From: Desulfobacula sp.
GTDB taxonomy: Bacteria > Desulfobacterota > Desulfobacteria > Desulfobacterales > Desulfobacteraceae
Length of the DNA: 64,000 nucleotides
Assembly: GCA_023701135.1 (NCBI GenBank)
Contig: JAMPXP010000009.1
Location: forward strand, 1 to 64,000
Reading direction: 5' to 3'
The position numbers and the translations under genes were made by a program. The notes beneath the pieces are model-generated. The model was not told the DNA's origin and did not search any database. It saw only the letters and a program-made list of their open reading frames with translations. The stretch's first letter is position 1; every line of letters begins with the position of its first letter. This document shows, piece after piece, positions 1-7,837 of this stretch.

Positions 1-18
1 AACTGAAATGTGCGCCAT
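1..18 (-). CDS. Start of a leftward gene cut by the window edge
   Basis: Only six codons are visible (ATG GCG CAC ATT TCA GTT, read leftward from position 18), so the product cannot be named. The start is supported by a near-perfect ribosome-binding site on the minus strand (AAGGAGG, five bases before the ATG). The leader carries two inverted repeats listed separately. The gene is divergent from the module beginning at 519. Confidence 0.5.
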
Positions 19-26
19 ATTGACCT

Positions 27-48
27 CCTTGAAATAAAATTTTCAAGG
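27..48 (-). promoter_or_regulatory. Hairpin overlapping the ribosome-binding site of the left-edge gene
   Basis: CCTTGAAA (27-34) and TTTCAAGG (41-48) form a perfect 8-bp inverted repeat around a 6-base loop. In the minus-strand transcript the 3' arm contains the AAGG of the AAGGAGG ribosome-binding site, so the folded stem would partly hide it. The stem is AT-rich, as in structures that open with temperature or on ligand binding, but the regulatory role is inferred. Confidence 0.4.
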
Positions 49-49
49 C

Positions 50-67
50 GCGCAAAAATTTTTGCGC
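50..67. promoter_or_regulatory. Perfect 18-bp palindrome, possible operator
   Basis: GCGC, five A, five T, GCGC is a perfect palindrome lying 32 bases before the start codon of the left-edge gene. Its position fits an operator or a second leader stem for that gene. No regulator is identified. Confidence 0.35.
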
Positions 68-322
68 ACATTTGTCAATAGAAAAATGAAAAATTTTTAA
101 TAAATTTAATGGGTTTTTATGTGCAAAAACCTAACCGGACAGCACTGACTCATCCTGATATCTAAAAAATTTCAAATCATAAAATATGCCAAAAATTTTT
201 ATAAATCCATGGAAAATCGAATCGGTTTTTTAAATAACTGGACCTGAGAAACTGGATAATCGTCGAACAATCCGTTATGATTACGAAATTACGATATTGC
301 AATTCGTCATGGCCGGGAGTAT

Positions 323-392
323 CCTAATAAAAATCTAACAAAATTCTAATACTATTTGAAATTATAGGATATTTTTCTAACATATTCCTAAT
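323..392 (+). promoter_or_regulatory. Predicted Pho boxes upstream of the P-type ATPase module
   Basis: Three direct repeats, CTAAT (324-328), CTAAC (335-339) and CTAAT (346-350), are spaced exactly 11 bp. A second pair, CTAAC (377-381) and CTAAT (388-392), has the same spacing. PhoB-type regulators bind direct repeats with an 11-bp period, and the same repeats precede pstC and phnG in this window. The rest of 68-518 is AT-rich with no gene I can support. Confidence 0.6.
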
Positions 393-399
393 GATTAGC

Positions 400-428
400 T
401 TGACAAGGTTTCCTTTTTTTTCGATAAT
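400..428 (+). promoter_or_regulatory. Sigma70-type promoter of the DUF5132/HMA/ATPase module
   Basis: TTGACA (400-405) and GATAAT (423-428) are separated by 17 bases, close to the sigma70 consensus. The predicted start near 435 leaves a leader of about 85 bases before the ATG at 519. The promoter lies just downstream of the predicted Pho boxes. Confidence 0.6.
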
Positions 429-518
429 GAACCCCATTCAACAGTGAAAGGGTTATTTCTATTGGAAGAAATTCAATTCCTGACACAATCCTAACAGTTA
501 TTTTTCAGGAGGTTTAAA

Positions 519-767
519 ATGAAATTTGTTCCCAAAGGTCTTACGGTTGGTAATGTGGCCATCGGCGTGGGCATTGTATTGCTGGCCCCCATTGTACTGC
601 CGGTGATCGGCAGCATTGTAAAACCGGTGGTCAAGGCCGCCATTAAAGGAAGCCTGGTGGCCTATGAAGGCGTACGGGTGGCATTTGCAGAAGCCAGGGA
701 ATCATTGGAAGATCTGACTGCTGAAGCCAAGTCTGAGATTGCCGGGGAACCGGCGGCAGAAGAATAA
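519..767 (+). CDS. Small DUF5132-like membrane protein
   Basis: An 82-residue protein with a long hydrophobic stretch (about residues 8-50, rich in Val, Ile and Gly) and an acidic Glu/Ala-rich tail. This is the layout of the small DUF5132-type proteins found next to HMA-domain proteins and P-type ATPases; I assign that family from pattern and context, and its function is not known. The start is well supported by AGGAGG at 507-512. It is the first gene of a module with the HMA-like protein (783-1322) and the cation ATPase (1336-4521), behind a consensus promoter and predicted Pho boxes, so phosphate-starvation control is likely. It may be an accessory subunit of the pump. Confidence 0.6.
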   Translation: MKFVPKGLTVGNVAIGVGIVLLAPIVLPVIGSIVKPVVKAAIKGSLVAYEGVRVAFAEARESLEDLTAEAKSEIAGEPAAEE

Positions 768-782
768 TGATGCTTTGTTGAA

Positions 783-1322
783 ATGAATATCACACCCCAG
801 GCAACAATCGAACATCGGATGACCGGCCGTATCCGGATCAGGATAACAGGTCCCGCCAGACCCAAAAATGAATATTTTGAAACCCTCGAGGCCCTGATCA
901 AGAAGGAATTTAATTTTCAGACCGTTCTCATCCGCCCGGGGACCGGCAGCATGGTCCTGAAGGATCCGAACCTGGATCTGGAAGCCCTCGCCCGGTTCGG
1001 GCAGTCCCAGGGCCTCTTTCTCCTGGAGACAGGGAAAACTTCTTCCCGGACTCCGGTCACCGGTCATTCGAAACGGTATATTAAAAAATTGAACCATGGT
1101 ATCCGGAAAATCAGCGGGGGCCGGCTGGATATGTCCAGCTCGATTTTTTTTCTTCTGATTTTCCATGCCATGGGTGAAATTATTCGCGGAAACCTGGCGC
1201 TACCGTCCTGGTTTACCGCCCTCTGGTTTGCTTCAACCCTGTATAACAGGGATATTTTAAATTCCGGCGATGCGGACGGCCATCCCCATGCGGACGGCCA
1301 TGACGGGGACGCATCCGAATAG
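783..1322 (+). CDS. HMA_2-like protein with membrane segment
   Basis: A 179-residue protein. Residues about 8-85 resemble the HMA_2-type ferredoxin-like fold (an HRMTGRIRIRI strand, later TGSMVLKD), but no CXXC metal site is present. A hydrophobic segment follows at about 120-155, and the tail is rich in His and Asp (DGHPHADGHDGD), suggesting weak metal binding. It follows the DUF5132-like gene by 15 bases and is followed closely by the P-type ATPase, whose N-terminus carries a similar domain, so an accessory role to the pump is inferred. The ribosome-binding site is weak, so translation may be coupled to the upstream gene. Confidence 0.6.
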   Translation: MNITPQATIEHRMTGRIRIRITGPARPKNEYFETLEALIKKEFNFQTVLIRPGTGSMVLKDPNLDLEALARFGQSQGLFLLETGKTSSRTPVTGHSKRYIKKLNHGIRKISGGRLDMSSSIFFLLIFHAMGEIIRGNLALPSWFTALWFASTLYNRDILNSGDADGHPHADGHDGDASE

Positions 1323-1335
1323 TCAAAAAATTATA

Positions 1336-4300
1336 ATGCTCCATGAAAGTGTGATGATGACCATAAAGCCTGTACACACACGGGTAAACGGCAGGGGAAG
1401 GTATTTTGTTTCCGGGCTCAGGGGGTCCGGGGATTTTAAGGCTGCCCTTGAAACCCGTCTCATGACCTGCCCCCGGGTTAACCGGCTGTTCATAAGCCCG
1501 GTGACCGGAACCCTTCTGATATATTATGATGTATCCTTCAGCCGCCTGGAGATGACGGCCGTCATCCGGAAAACGGCGGAAGAGATTCAAGAATGGAACG
1601 CTGCCGGGGAGAAAGATCCGGAGATCCGGCCCGGGGAAAGCAAACTCAAGTCCACGGCCCGGCGGACTCTGGACAAGGTCAAAAACCTGATCCGGCCCCG
1701 GACCGGGGATGAACCCCGGAACTGGTATACCCGTTCCGTGAATGAGGTGCTCCATGAGTTTGAAACAGATCCGAAATCCGGAATCTCAACCGATGCGGTG
1801 GTGCTTCGGCGCCGGGAATATGGTGAAAATATCCTGCCCAAAACCGAATCCCGTTCCGGAGTTCAAATTTTTCTGGAGCAGATGAATTCCCTGCCGGTCT
1901 ATCTTCTGGGTGCCGCTGCCGGAGTATCGGTCCTCACCGGAGGGCTTCTGGATGCGGTGATCATTCTCGGGGTGGTCCTGGCCAACAGCGCCATCGGCTA
2001 TGTCACCGAAACCCGGGCGGAAAAAAATATCGATGCCCTCAACGACCTGGTCCACCATATGGCCGAGGTCATCCGTGACGGCAAGCCGGTCTTTATTTCT
2101 GCCGAGGAAGTGGTGCCGGGCGATATTCTAGTATTGAAACCCGGCTCCTATGTTCCTGCCGACTGTCGTATCATAAAGGCCTTCCAGTTGACCATTGATG
2201 AATCCATGCTGACCGGGGAAAACCTTCCGGTGGAAAAATTTGTCCAGCCCATCATGGAGAACGATACAGCCCTGGCGGACCGGCGGAATATGGCCTTCAT
2301 GGGAACGGCCATCACCGGGGGTCAGGGTCTTGCCGTGGTCGTCGCCACGGGCCGGACCACGGAAATCGGAAAATTAAAAATCCTGCTGGACGATACCCTG
2401 GTGCCCAGGATGCCCATTGAACGGCAGTTGGATGCCATCGGCAACAAGCTTATCCTGGGATGCGGTCTGGTCTGCACCGGGGTCTTCGGCCTGGGGCTTT
2501 TCATGGGATTCGGGTTTCTCAATATGCTGAGGATGTCCATCTCTCTTGCTGCAGCCGCTGTTCCAGAAGGACTGCCCACCATTGCCACCGTCAATTTCGC
2601 CCTGGGCATCAACCGGATGAAAAAAAATAATATCATTGTCCGCCATCTGCCTGCCGTTGATACCCTGGGCGCCATCCAGACCCTCTGCCTGGATAAAACC
2701 GGCACCATTACGGAAAACCGGATGAAAGCGACCACCCTATATACCGGTGAAAAATGGCTGAACATTGAAACCGGAAGCCCCATTCTGGGGGGTGAAAAGA
2801 TCCGTCCTTCGGATCTGCCTGAACTGGAAATGCTGTATACGGTATGCGCCTTGTGCTGTGAGACCAGAATCAACGGGAAATGTGCAGACGGCCGGTTGGA
2901 TATTTCAGGATCAGCCACGGAAAGCGCCTTAACGGAACTGGTGGATGGCGGTGGAATTGATGTCAAAAAAATCCGGAAAGCCTCTCCCCTGATCAAAATC
3001 AATCACCGCTCGGAGCAACGGCTGTTTATGAGTACGGTCCATCGCTCCCGGGAACAGAACGGTTTTTTTGTCATGGTCAAAGGCAGCCCCCTGGACGTTC
3101 TTTCCCGGTGCGAGACCCACCTCATGGACGGGAAAACCTTGCCGCTGACCGCAGGAACCCGGTTGCGAATCCAGAAGGCCAATATCGAGATGGCGGAAAA
3201 CGCATTGAGGGTATTAGGGTTTGCCTTTTGCAGGACCGATCTCGGTCCCGGTGAGGAACCGGAAACACGGATGACCTGGCTGGGCTTAATCGGTATGATG
3301 GACCCGCCGAGAAAAGGCATCCGGGAATTGATCCGCCGGTTTCAACAGGCAGGCGTCAGGACGGTCATGATCACCGGAGACCAGCAGATCAGCGCCTGCG
3401 CCATTGCCCGTGAGATTGATCTTTCCCAGGGCCGGCCCCTGGAGATCATGGACGCATCGGAGCTGGCCCGCCTTGATGAAGCAGAATTGATCCAACGCGC
3501 CCGAACCGTGCATGTGTATTCACGGGTCACCCCATCCCAGAAGCTGAAAATCGTGAAGGCCATCAAGGCTTCCGGCCAGACCGTGGCCATGACCGGTGAC
3601 GGCATCAATGACAGCCCGGCCCTGAAGGCGGCCGACATTGGAATTGCCATGGGCCGGACCGGGACGGATCTGGCAAGGGATGTGGCCGATGTGGTCCTGA
3701 GCCGGGACAATATTGAACTCATGGCCGAGGCCCTGGCCGATGGAAGGTGTATTTACCAGAATATCCGAAAGGCGGTTCATTTTTCCCTATCCACCAATAT
3801 CAGTGAAATTCAGTTGATCCTAACAGCCTTGGCTTGCGGATTGAACTCTCCGTTGAATGTCATGCAGCTTTTGTGGATCAACCTGATTTCCGATGTCCTT
3901 CCGGGACTTGCCCTGTCAGTGGAAAAACCGGAACAGGATGTCATGGAGCAGCGGCCCCGGAATCCGGATGATCCCTTGTTCAGCAAAAGCGATTTCCGGG
4001 GGATGTTCATTGAATCCGGAACCATCACGGCCGGGGCCATGGGAGCCTTTCTTTACGGGATATCCCGTTATGGCGCCAGCGCCATGGCCGGGGGCCTTGC
4101 CTTTCAGGCCCTCACCTTTGGCCAGTTATTTCATGCCCTGTCCTGCCGTTCTGAAACCACAGGAATTTTTACAAAAAAGAAACTGCCCCGGAATGCATAT
4201 ATGAACTGGGCCATCGGCGGTTCTCTCATGATCCAGGTGATGAGCATTTTCCTTCCGCCCCTTCGGTCCTTATTGGGCCTTTCCGCCGTCACGCTCATGG

Positions 4301-4521
4301 ACGGATTGGTCATCGGCGCTGCATCCACCCTGCCCTTCCTTTTCAATGAAGCCAACAAGGCCGTGAAAGAAACCCTGTCTCTTAAACATCGCCTGCCGGA
4401 TAGGGGCGGGACGGGGGAAGAGGCTTCGGATGCCAAGGAGACGGATGCGTGTAACACCGAAGAGCCCTGCCGGCCTGCCCCGGAAGAGATGGAAGCCGGG
4501 TTCGGGAATTTCTGTAACTAG
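1336..4521 (+). CDS. Cation-translocating P2-type ATPase with N-terminal HMA-like domain
   Basis: ATP-driven cation pump of the inner membrane, about 1061 residues from the chosen ATG. All P-type landmarks are present: TGEN in the actuator domain (293-296), the membrane motif PEGL (410-413), the phosphorylation motif DKTGT with Asp453, and the hinge TGDGIND around 755, then a C-terminal membrane domain. PEGL is typical of P2 pumps (Ca2+/Mn2+-like); the CPC of heavy-metal P1B pumps is absent. An HMA_2-like domain without CXXC occupies about residues 10-80, which is unusual for P2 pumps. The ion is not determinable. The reading frame is open from 1270, but that start lies inside the upstream gene; 1336 or 1354 are likelier, neither with a strong ribosome-binding site. 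Confidence 0.85.
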   Translation: MLHESVMMTIKPVHTRVNGRGRYFVSGLRGSGDFKAALETRLMTCPRVNRLFISPVTGTLLIYYDVSFSRLEMTAVIRKTAEEIQEWNAAGEKDPEIRPGESKLKSTARRTLDKVKNLIRPRTGDEPRNWYTRSVNEVLHEFETDPKSGISTDAVVLRRREYGENILPKTESRSGVQIFLEQMNSLPVYLLGAAAGVSVLTGGLLDAVIILGVVLANSAIGYVTETRAEKNIDALNDLVHHMAEVIRDGKPVFISAEEVVPGDILVLKPGSYVPADCRIIKAFQLTIDESMLTGENLPVEKFVQPIMENDTALADRRNMAFMGTAITGGQGLAVVVATGRTTEIGKLKILLDDTLVPRMPIERQLDAIGNKLILGCGLVCTGVFGLGLFMGFGFLNMLRMSISLAAAAVPEGLPTIATVNFALGINRMKKNNIIVRHLPAVDTLGAIQTLCLDKTGTITENRMKATTLYTGEKWLNIETGSPILGGEKIRPSDLPELEMLYTVCALCCETRINGKCADGRLDISGSATESALTELVDGGGIDVKKIRKASPLIKINHRSEQRLFMSTVHRSREQNGFFVMVKGSPLDVLSRCETHLMDGKTLPLTAGTRLRIQKANIEMAENALRVLGFAFCRTDLGPGEEPETRMTWLGLIGMMDPPRKGIRELIRRFQQAGVRTVMITGDQQISACAIAREIDLSQGRPLEIMDASELARLDEAELIQRARTVHVYSRVTPSQKLKIVKAIKASGQTVAMTGDGINDSPALKAADIGIAMGRTGTDLARDVADVVLSRDNIELMAEALADGRCIYQNIRKAVHFSLSTNISEIQLILTALACGLNSPLNVMQLLWINLISDVLPGLALSVEKPEQDVMEQRPRNPDDPLFSKSDFRGMFIESGTITAGAMGAFLYGISRYGASAMAGGLAFQALTFGQLFHALSCRSETTGIFTKKKLPRNAYMNWAIGGSLMIQVMSIFLPPLRSLLGLSAVTLMDGLVIGAASTLPFLFNEANKAVKETLSLKHRLPDRGGTGEEASDAKETDACNTEEPCRPAPEEMEAGFGNFCN

Positions 4522-4584
4522 ATGGGGCGGGATATTTGCAAATAGCACTTTATGCCATTCCATCATCTAATATAGGGAGAGATT

Positions 4585-5106
4585 ATGTACTGGATATCAG
4601 TAACGGCAGTGGGCGCATTTGTTTATTTTTATTTGAAAGGCCGGAAAAAAAATGAACACGGAGCATCAAAGGGAACAACAACGGAAAGAAAGGAAAATAA
4701 AGGGGCGGCCGCCAAAGCGCCCCGGAGTCCTGAGGAAATGCGCAATCTGCTGGACCAGGAGCCGGACCCCTGGAAGCGGCATCTGATATACATCAGTTGC
4801 CTGGATCAGGTGTATAAAAAAAGATCGGAAGATCAAAAATGGCGTCATCTGGCAAGGGATTATGCCCAGGCCTATGTGAAAGAGTTTCCGGATTTGAAAC
4901 CTGCTGTTTTTGAAAATCTTGGTGAAGCTCCTAAAATGGTGCCTGCTTTTAAACAACTGGCCATCCTTTTCGAAGAAGACCAGGAATATGAAAAAGCCGT
5001 TGATATTTGTGAAAATGCCATGGTGCATGGCTTGGTGGATGGGACCAAAACCGGCTATGAGGGCCGGATGGAAAGGCTCAGTAAAAAGTTAAAGGCAGGC
5101 CTTTAA
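4585..5106 (+). CDS. Membrane-anchored TPR-like protein
   Basis: A 173-residue protein with one N-terminal membrane segment (about 2-19), a basic stop-transfer sequence, a low-complexity linker, and a helical domain (about 55-170) that looks like degenerate tetratricopeptide repeats (for example YEKAVDICENAMVHGL). Such proteins usually act as protein-binding scaffolds at the membrane. The start has a good ribosome-binding site (AGGGAGAG). It lies 63 bases after the ATPase and probably belongs to the same transcript. It converges with the minus-strand HMA gene: the two stop codons overlap by four bases, leaving no room for a terminator. I do not recognise a specific family. Confidence 0.6.
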   Translation: MYWISVTAVGAFVYFYLKGRKKNEHGASKGTTTERKENKGAAAKAPRSPEEMRNLLDQEPDPWKRHLIYISCLDQVYKKRSEDQKWRHLARDYAQAYVKEFPDLKPAVFENLGEAPKMVPAFKQLAILFEEDQEYEKAVDICENAMVHGLVDGTKTGYEGRMERLSKKLKAGL

Positions 5107-5462
5107 ATAAAGGCGGCAATAAGCGACAGCCCGTTGGCTTCGAGAACCCGGCCGGCGATCCATGAAAAGGTGGCCTTTCCGACGGTGGCGGCAATTTTTT
5201 CATGGGCTTCCACCAGTTTTTTGTTTTCTTTCTGGGTGTCAATGGGATAGCCGTTGTCATTTAAAACGGCAATGAGCCGGAGTGATGATACCGAAAGCGG
5301 ATCATACATCACCACAACGCTTCCGGTCACGGTGTTGATGTTTATCTTATACACGCCGCCCATTGTCAGCAACTCCCTGATCTTGTTCAATTGATAGGGA
5401 TTGTGCCTGAGTTTTGCAAATTTTAATCTCAGCCTTCCGGGAACATCGTGGGCCATATACAT
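5103..5462 (-). CDS. HMA_2-like protein, opposite strand
   Basis: A 119-residue protein whose first 80 residues resemble the HMA_2-like domains of the neighbouring module (AHDVPGRLRLKF, then TVTGSVVVMYDP). It lacks the CXXC metal-binding pair. The C-terminal 35 residues are mildly hydrophobic (WIAGRVLEANGLSLIAAFI). It ends against the TPR-like gene and starts in the same intergenic region as phnG, where 11-bp repeats occur in its own orientation, so it is probably co-regulated with both the ATPase module and the C-P lyase operon. Function unknown; an accessory role for the pump is inferred. Confidence 0.65.
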   Translation of the reverse strand: MYMAHDVPGRLRLKFAKLRHNPYQLNKIRELLTMGGVYKININTVTGSVVVMYDPLSVSSLRLIAVLNDNGYPIDTQKENKKLVEAHEKIAATVGKATFSWIAGRVLEANGLSLIAAFI

Positions 5463-5532
5463 TTTTAATTTCCTCCCAATCTGGTGTCATCCATAATCAA
5501 TTGCCTTTCATGCTGGATAATAAATGTTGTTT

Positions 5533-5570
5533 ATTAAGTTTTGATTAGGGGTTTTTAAAAAACAAGTTAG
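5533..5570 (-). promoter_or_regulatory. Predicted Pho boxes for the minus-strand HMA gene
   Basis: On the minus strand CTAAC (5566-5570) and CTAAT (5544-5548) are 22 bp apart, with weaker TTTAA (5555-5559) and TTAAT (5533-5537) in the 11-bp phase positions. The repeats are oriented toward the gene starting at 5462. Confidence 0.5.
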
Positions 5571-5607
5571 GACTGATTCCCGGCGGTAAACTTCAATTCA
5601 CCAAATC

Positions 5608-5634
5608 TTAACCATTCCGTAACAGATTATTAAT
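5608..5634 (+). promoter_or_regulatory. Predicted Pho boxes of the phn operon
   Basis: TTAAC (5608-5612), GTAAC (5619-5623) and TTAAT (5630-5634) are spaced exactly 11 bp. They lie 38-64 bases before the phnG start, where PhoB boxes are expected in place of a -35 element. A TTAAA-containing stretch near 5655 could be the -10 region. Confidence 0.55.
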
Positions 5635-5671
5635 CATTTCCTCATTTTTTCTGTGTTAAATTCATTTCACC

Positions 5672-6130
5672 ATGAATTCATTACACGGAAAACCCAAGCG
5701 GATGGACAGAGAATCCTGGATCGGGCTTCTGGGAAGCGCGGACCCGGCAGATCTCGAGGCCGGCCTGGAAGGGCTGGAGGGCGGCGAGTACGCCCGCATT
5801 ACAGGCCCGGAAACCGGTATGCTCATGGTCCAGGCCAAGGCCGACGGGTCGGGCTCACGGTTTAACCTGGGTGAAATGACGGTTTCAAAATGTATTCTTG
5901 AGGTTCAGGGCAAATTTATGGGGTCCGGCTGGGTCATGGGGTCCGATCTTCGCCATGCAGAGCTGGCTGCCTTGTTTGATGGCCTTTTGCAGGACCCGGC
6001 CCATCATGATCACCTCATGACCACCCTGATTCCAAGGCTAGAGGAAAAAGAGAGGACCAGGCGGGAGCGTCTTTTAAAGGATGTTTCCGATACAAAGGTG
6101 GAATTTTTCACTCTGAAACGGGGAGAATGA
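5672..6130 (+). CDS. phnG: C-P lyase subunit PhnG
   Basis: Subunit of the carbon-phosphorus lyase core complex, which with PhnH, PhnI and PhnJ converts phosphonates to ribose-triphosphate-linked intermediates during phosphate starvation. At 152 residues it has the usual PhnG length. The typical central region is present (RFNLGEMTVSKCILEV, then GWVMGSDLRHAELAALFDGLL). The ATG at 5672 has no clear ribosome-binding site and lies very close to the predicted transcription start, so the message may be nearly leaderless; ATG 5702 is an alternative. First gene of the phn operon, preceded by predicted Pho boxes. Confidence 0.9.
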   Translation: MNSLHGKPKRMDRESWIGLLGSADPADLEAGLEGLEGGEYARITGPETGMLMVQAKADGSGSRFNLGEMTVSKCILEVQGKFMGSGWVMGSDLRHAELAALFDGLLQDPAHHDHLMTTLIPRLEEKERTRRERLLKDVSDTKVEFFTLKRGE

Positions 6131-6137
6131 GAAGATC

Positions 6138-6716
6138 ATGCTGAAAGGCTTTGATTCTGATGTCTTTGACAGCCAAGCCGTCTTCAGAAAACTTCTCACG
6201 GCCGTGGCCAACCCCGGGACCCTCATGGATATCAATATTGACCTGACCTGCCCTGAAGGCATCCACCCGGCCTCCGGGGGCGTTCTTCTGACCCTCATGG
6301 ATTCTGAAACCCCCTTCTGGTCCGATATGGAACATGCTTCGGCCGGCGTTCAATGGCTCAGATTTCATACGGGCGCTCCCTATACGCGGCTCAAACATCA
6401 TTCTTCCTTTGCCCTGTGCACCCATTGCGATCATCTTGAAGATCCCGCTCTCTTCAACCCGGGGACCATGGAGTCCCCGGATACGGCCACCACCCTGGTC
6501 ATCCAGACGAGAGGAATGGATGATACCGGCAGAATCAGGCTGACGGGCCCTGGGCTGGGGAAACCAAAATTTTTAAACTTAAAAGGGGTTAAACCCGATT
6601 TTCTGCAGAACCGCTCGGAACTCTGCCGTTCCTACCCCCTGGGAGTGGATATGATTTTTATCTGTGACCGGACCCTGGCGGCCCTGCCCAGGACCACAAA
6701 AGCGGAGGTCCTCTGA
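6138..6716 (+). CDS. phnH: C-P lyase subunit PhnH
   Basis: A 192-residue PhnH, part of the PhnGHIJ core complex. The conserved N-terminus is clear (FRKLLTAVANPGTL), followed by TLMDSETPFW and the C-terminal PLGVDMIFICD segment, all typical of the family. It begins seven bases after phnG ends and its stop codon overlaps the first base of phnI, so the operon is translationally tight. No defect is visible. Confidence 0.93.
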   Translation: MLKGFDSDVFDSQAVFRKLLTAVANPGTLMDINIDLTCPEGIHPASGGVLLTLMDSETPFWSDMEHASAGVQWLRFHTGAPYTRLKHHSSFALCTHCDHLEDPALFNPGTMESPDTATTLVIQTRGMDDTGRIRLTGPGLGKPKFLNLKGVKPDFLQNRSELCRSYPLGVDMIFICDRTLAALPRTTKAEVL

Positions 6717-7837
6717 TGTATGTGGCCGTCAAAGGGGGGGAGGCTGCGGTGGAGAATTCCCGGAGGCTGGCAGCCGAATCCCGGCGGGGTCCGCAAGAGA
6801 TCCCTGAAATCCGGCCGGAACAGATGGCGCATCAGCTCGGCCTGGCCGTAGACCGGGTCATGGCGGAAGGGGCCCTCTATGATGTAACCGCAGCCGTCCG
6901 GGCCCTTAAACAGGCCCAGGGAGACATTGTGGAGGCCGTCTTTCTCGTCAGGGCCTTTCGAACCACCCTGAGACGGTTCGGGAATTCCAAACCCGTGAAC
7001 ACGGAAGAAATGAAGGCCCTGCGCCGGATCTCCGGCGCCTTCAAGGATATTCCCGGCGGACAGATCCTGGGGGCCACCTGCGATTATACCCACCGCCTCA
7101 TTGAATTTGAAGACGGTCCCGGCCTGCCGGAAGGTCCGGAAAACCCTCGCGAAGAAACCGGAAGGCCCGTTTCAGAAGACTGGGAACCCCTGTCCCGGAT
7201 CACGGATATGCTGGTCAGACAGGGGCTGATGCAGCCGGGACAGGGCGAACTCATCGGTGAAAAAACAGAGGATCTGACCCGGCAGCCCTTGAAGGTTCCG
7301 GCCAAAAGAAGCATCCGGCTCCAGGCCCTGGCCCGGGGGGATGAGGGATTTCTCCTGGGGTCGGCCTATTCCCTGCAAAGGGGCTTCGGCCTGGATCACC
7401 ACCCGTTCCTGGGGGAACTCCGGGTGGGATTTGTGGAAGTAAGGGTCACCCCGCCGGAACTGGGGTTCGACATTAAAGTGGGAGAACTCCGGGTCACGGA
7501 GTGTTTCATGATCAACCGGAGCAACGGGACAAAGCAGGAGGCCCCGGGGTTTGAAAACGGCTATGGCCTAGTCTTCGGCCGGAATGAAAGAAAGGCCATG
7601 TCCATCTCTCTCCTGGACCGGGCCCTGCAGAACAGTGAAAAATCCGGCGATGAAAAATATCCGGCCCAAAGCCAGGAATTTATTCTTTGCCATAGCGACA
7701 ACGTGGAGTCCTCCGGGTTTGTCCAGCACCTGAAACTGCCCCATTATGTGGATTTCCAATCCGAAATGGTATCCATCCGGAACCTTCGGAAAAAACACCG
7801 GCAAACCAGGAAAAAGAACAATGGCGCCGACCTATAA
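6716..7837 (+). CDS. phnI: C-P lyase subunit PhnI
   Basis: The nucleosidase subunit of the C-P lyase core, which with PhnG, PhnH and PhnL is reported to couple phosphonate to the ribose of ATP. It is full length (373 residues). Conserved regions are intact, including the MYVAVKGGEAA start, LLGSAYSLQRGFGLDHHPF, GYGLVFGRNERKAMS and SGFVQHLKLPHYVDFQSE. It overlaps phnH by one base and phnJ by 17 bases. PhnI needs PhnL for its reaction in the E. coli system, and phnL is broken here, which bears on whether this operon works. Confidence 0.95.
   Translation: MYVAVKGGEAAVENSRRLAAESRRGPQEIPEIRPEQMAHQLGLAVDRVMAEGALYDVTAAVRALKQAQGDIVEAVFLVRAFRTTLRRFGNSKPVNTEEMKALRRISGAFKDIPGGQILGATCDYTHRLIEFEDGPGLPEGPENPREETGRPVSEDWEPLSRITDMLVRQGLMQPGQGELIGEKTEDLTRQPLKVPAKRSIRLQALARGDEGFLLGSAYSLQRGFGLDHHPFLGELRVGFVEVRVTPPELGFDIKVGELRVTECFMINRSNGTKQEAPGFENGYGLVFGRNERKAMSISLLDRALQNSEKSGDEKYPAQSQEFILCHSDNVESSGFVQHLKLPHYVDFQSEMVSIRNLRKKHRQTRKKNNGADL

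Noticed and set aside
1270-1335. Upstream start of the P-type ATPase
   Set aside because: It lies inside the end of the HMA-like gene in another frame, and the encoded residues do not fit the HMA-like domain start.
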